A stretch of 7,028 nucleotides of DNA from JBBDSJ01 sp040905025 (GTDB lineage Bacteria > Pseudomonadota > Gammaproteobacteria > Methylohalomonadales > Methylohalomonadaceae), in contig JBBDSJ010000061.1 in assembly GCA_040905025.1 (NCBI GenBank), positions 1 through 7,028 of the forward strand, read 5' to 3'. Below the pieces are notes generated by a model. The model saw nothing but the letters and a program-made list of their open reading frames with translations, had not been told where the DNA came from and made no database searches. Shown piece by piece: positions 5,557 to 7,028 of this stretch. How positions within the stretch are numbered: position 1 is the first letter of the stretch; every line of letters begins with the position of its first letter. The position numbers were made by a program, and so were the translations under genes.

Positions 5557-6927
5557 TCATGGCAGCATCGATTCAATGTCCGAAGCCGCGGTCGGGTAGG
5601 CGAAAGTGGCGTGGCGGATCGCGTCGACGCCGAGCCCACTGCGCATGGCAAAGCCGAACAGGTTGATCACCTCGGCCGCGTCGGGGCCGACCAGGTGAGC
5701 GCCGAGAATGCGCCCACTGCCTTCCTCCACCAGCACCTTGTAACCGTAGCACGACTCGTTGACCCGCCGCGCGGTAAACCAGCCGGGCACACTCTCGTGC
5801 TTGGCCTTGAAGCGCAGGCCCTGCTGCTTTGCCTCGGCCTCCAGCAAGCCGACGCGCGCCAGCGCCGGCAGGGTGAACACCGCGCTCGGGATGCCGGTGT
5901 AGTCCACCGTCGCGCCGGGCTTGCCGAGCAGGCTGTCGATCACCGCGTGCGCCTCCAGCGCGGCCACCGGCGTCAACGGCAACGGGCCGCCGGCGGCGTC
6001 GCCCGCGGCGTACACCGCTGGATTGGAGGTGCTGCGGAAGTGTGCATCGAGCGTCAGCCGGCCCTTCTCATGCGCGATGCCGGCCGCGTCCAGATCCAGT
6101 GCTTCGAGCGCGGGCGCGCGCCCGCCGCTGTGCACCGCCAGATCGGTTTCGATCACCACGCGGCCGTCGGGGCCCTGCGCCTCGACCTCGAAGCCGTCGC
6201 CGCGCTTGCGCACCGCCTTCACTTCGTGGCCAAGACGTACATCCACGCCGAGCGTGCGGGTACGTTCGACCAGCAGGGCGACCAGGTCCGGATCGAAACC
6301 GGTCAGGGCCCGGGGGCCGCGGTTGAGCACGGTGACGCTGGCACCCGCCCGAGCTGCGATATGCGCGAACTCGAAACCGATATAGCCGCCGCCCACCAGT
6401 ACGATGCGGCGCGGCAGGGATTCCAGTTCCAGAAAGTCGTCGCTCAAGGCCAGATGCTCGACGCCCTCGATCGGCAAGCGGGCCGGCTCGGCGCCGGCGG
6501 CGATGACGATGTGTTTCGCCGTGAGCGTTTTGCCTTCAACCACGACCGAGTCAGGTCCGTTGAATCGAGCGCGGCCGTGATACGCATCAATCCCCTGCTT
6601 GCCATACGCCTGCTCGCGTTTGTCCGGCACCGGGTCGGTGAACGAACGCTTGTGGCGCTGCAGCGCCGCCCAATCGATGCGTGCCTTGCCCTGCACGGTG
6701 TCGATGGCACCCATGCGCTCGAAGCCGTCGATCACCTCGGTAGCGGCGATCAGCATCTTCTTCGGGTCGCAGCCGCGCAGCGCGCAGGTGCCGCCGAACG
6801 GACGCTGGTCAATCACCGCCACCGACCAGCCGGCCTTGCGGCAGTTGAATGCGGTCACCGATGCTGCGGTACCAGTGCCGATCACGATCAGGTCATAGTT
6901 GTTGTCTGTCATGGTTAATTCCGCCAT
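5557..6927 (-). CDS. FAD-dependent pyridine nucleotide-disulfide oxidoreductase (glutathione-reductase/MerA-like)
   Basis: This 456-residue flavoenzyme belongs to the family of glutathione reductase, dihydrolipoamide dehydrogenase and MerA. The FAD Rossmann motif is GTGTAA (17-22). The redox-active disulfide is Cys48-x4-Cys53 in GGTCALRGCDPKK, where GCDPKK replaces the usual GCVPSK. The NAD(P)H motif is GGGYIGFEFA (179-188), with Arg203 and Arg206 shortly after, suggesting NADPH. The second FAD motif is VYAAGDAAG (305-313) and the dimerisation domain occupies about 345-456. The catalytic HPTxxE of glutathione reductase reads YPTAASD (Tyr444), so the acid-base His is missing, as it also is in MerA. 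The gene starts 27 nt after merA and is surely co-transcribed. A glutathione-reductase-like gene called merK has been described in a Xanthobacter mer operon and is the nearest parallel. An in-frame ATG at 6912 (MTDNNYDLIVIG), with GGAA upstream, is an equally good start. Confidence 0.88.
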   Translation of the reverse strand: MAELTMTDNNYDLIVIGTGTAASVTAFNCRKAGWSVAVIDQRPFGGTCALRGCDPKKMLIAATEVIDGFERMGAIDTVQGKARIDWAALQRHKRSFTDPVPDKREQAYGKQGIDAYHGRARFNGPDSVVVEGKTLTAKHIVIAAGAEPARLPIEGVEHLALSDDFLELESLPRRIVLVGGGYIGFEFAHIAARAGASVTVLNRGPRALTGFDPDLVALLVERTRTLGVDVRLGHEVKAVRKRGDGFEVEAQGPDGRVVIETDLAVHSGGRAPALEALDLDAAGIAHEKGRLTLDAHFRSTSNPAVYAAGDAAGGPLPLTPVAALEAHAVIDSLLGKPGATVDYTGIPSAVFTLPALARVGLLEAEAKQQGLRFKAKHESVPGWFTARRVNESCYGYKVLVEEGSGRILGAHLVGPDAAEVINLFGFAMRSGLGVDAIRHATFAYPTAASDIESMLP

Positions 6928-6954
6928 TGTTGGTGCCTGTCCACTGTCTTTCCG

Positions 6955-7028
6955 TCACGCCGCACAGCACGATAACTGCTTCACATCCTTGGTGAAGGTC
7001 TGGGCACAGAGCTTGAGGCCTTCCACCA
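6955..7028 (-). CDS. merA: MerA, mercuric reductase (C-terminal 23 residues only)
   Basis: MerA uses NADPH to reduce Hg(II) to volatile Hg(0) in the cytoplasm. Only the end of the gene is in the window, reading [20 protein letters not shown] then CAA and stop. This is nearly the same as the end of Tn501/Tn21 MerA ([20 protein letters not shown], from memory). It includes the vicinal Cys-Cys pair that passes Hg(II) to the active site of the partner subunit. One extra cysteine replaces Ala in LKLAAQ. The 27-nt gap to the next gene shows that the mer operon continues to the left. Confidence 0.88.
   Translation of the reverse strand, partial: [23 protein letters not shown]

Noticed and set aside
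5611..6918. Long plus-strand open frame of 435 codons
   Set aside because: It is antisense to the flavoprotein gene in very GC-rich DNA, where stop codons are rare; the translation is Arg/His/Gln-rich and low in motifs.

Overview
The window reads as a metal-resistance block from a bacterium, most likely a proteobacterium. All recognisable genes lie on the minus strand, so reading in the direction of transcription goes from high to low coordinates. The assignment to Proteobacteria rests on the ArsR type (Acidithiobacillus-like cysteine arrangement), the Tn21/Tn501-like MerA C-terminus, the two-domain ArsA, and what look like integron attC sites. No genus can be named from the sequence alone.

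The layout, in transcription order, starts with the last 23 codons of merA (mercuric reductase) at the right edge. A GC-rich gene for a second FAD-dependent disulfide-oxidoreductase-like flavoprotein follows after 27 nt (5557-6927). Next comes a decayed, more AT-rich stretch (about 4600-5550). It contains the first ~30 codons of a short-chain dehydrogenase gene with a one-base deletion in its nucleotide-binding motif, and the C-terminal part of a flavodoxin-family protein. Then comes an intact EamA/DMT-type membrane transporter (3713-4594), an intact class II Fic protein (2334-3587), and finally an arsenic operon, arsR-arsD-arsA, with arsA running off the left edge.

The main structural observation is that the EamA gene appears to be an integron gene cassette. 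Its stop codon is embedded in a well-formed 60-bp attC site (3698-3757): R boxes GCTCAAC and GTTAGGT, paired L boxes with one extrahelical base, and unpaired 5/6-nt spacers. A degenerate 59-bp attC-like site (4615-4673) sits immediately upstream and contains the stop codon of the flavodoxin remnant. Both face the same way as the genes. No integrase gene is in view, so this is either the inside of an array or a cassette cluster without its integrase, wedged between mer and ars genes.

Functionally, the ars genes form a regulated arsenite-extrusion system: repressor, metallochaperone and pump ATPase, with the membrane partner expected beyond the left edge. MerA reduces Hg(II), and the downstream flavoprotein may support thiol redox balance during mercury stress. 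A three-copy 17-bp repeat at the 3' end of fic, which supplies the last Fic codons, is unexplained. The arsR promoter has a perfect TATAAT placed so close to the start codon that its mRNA may be leaderless.
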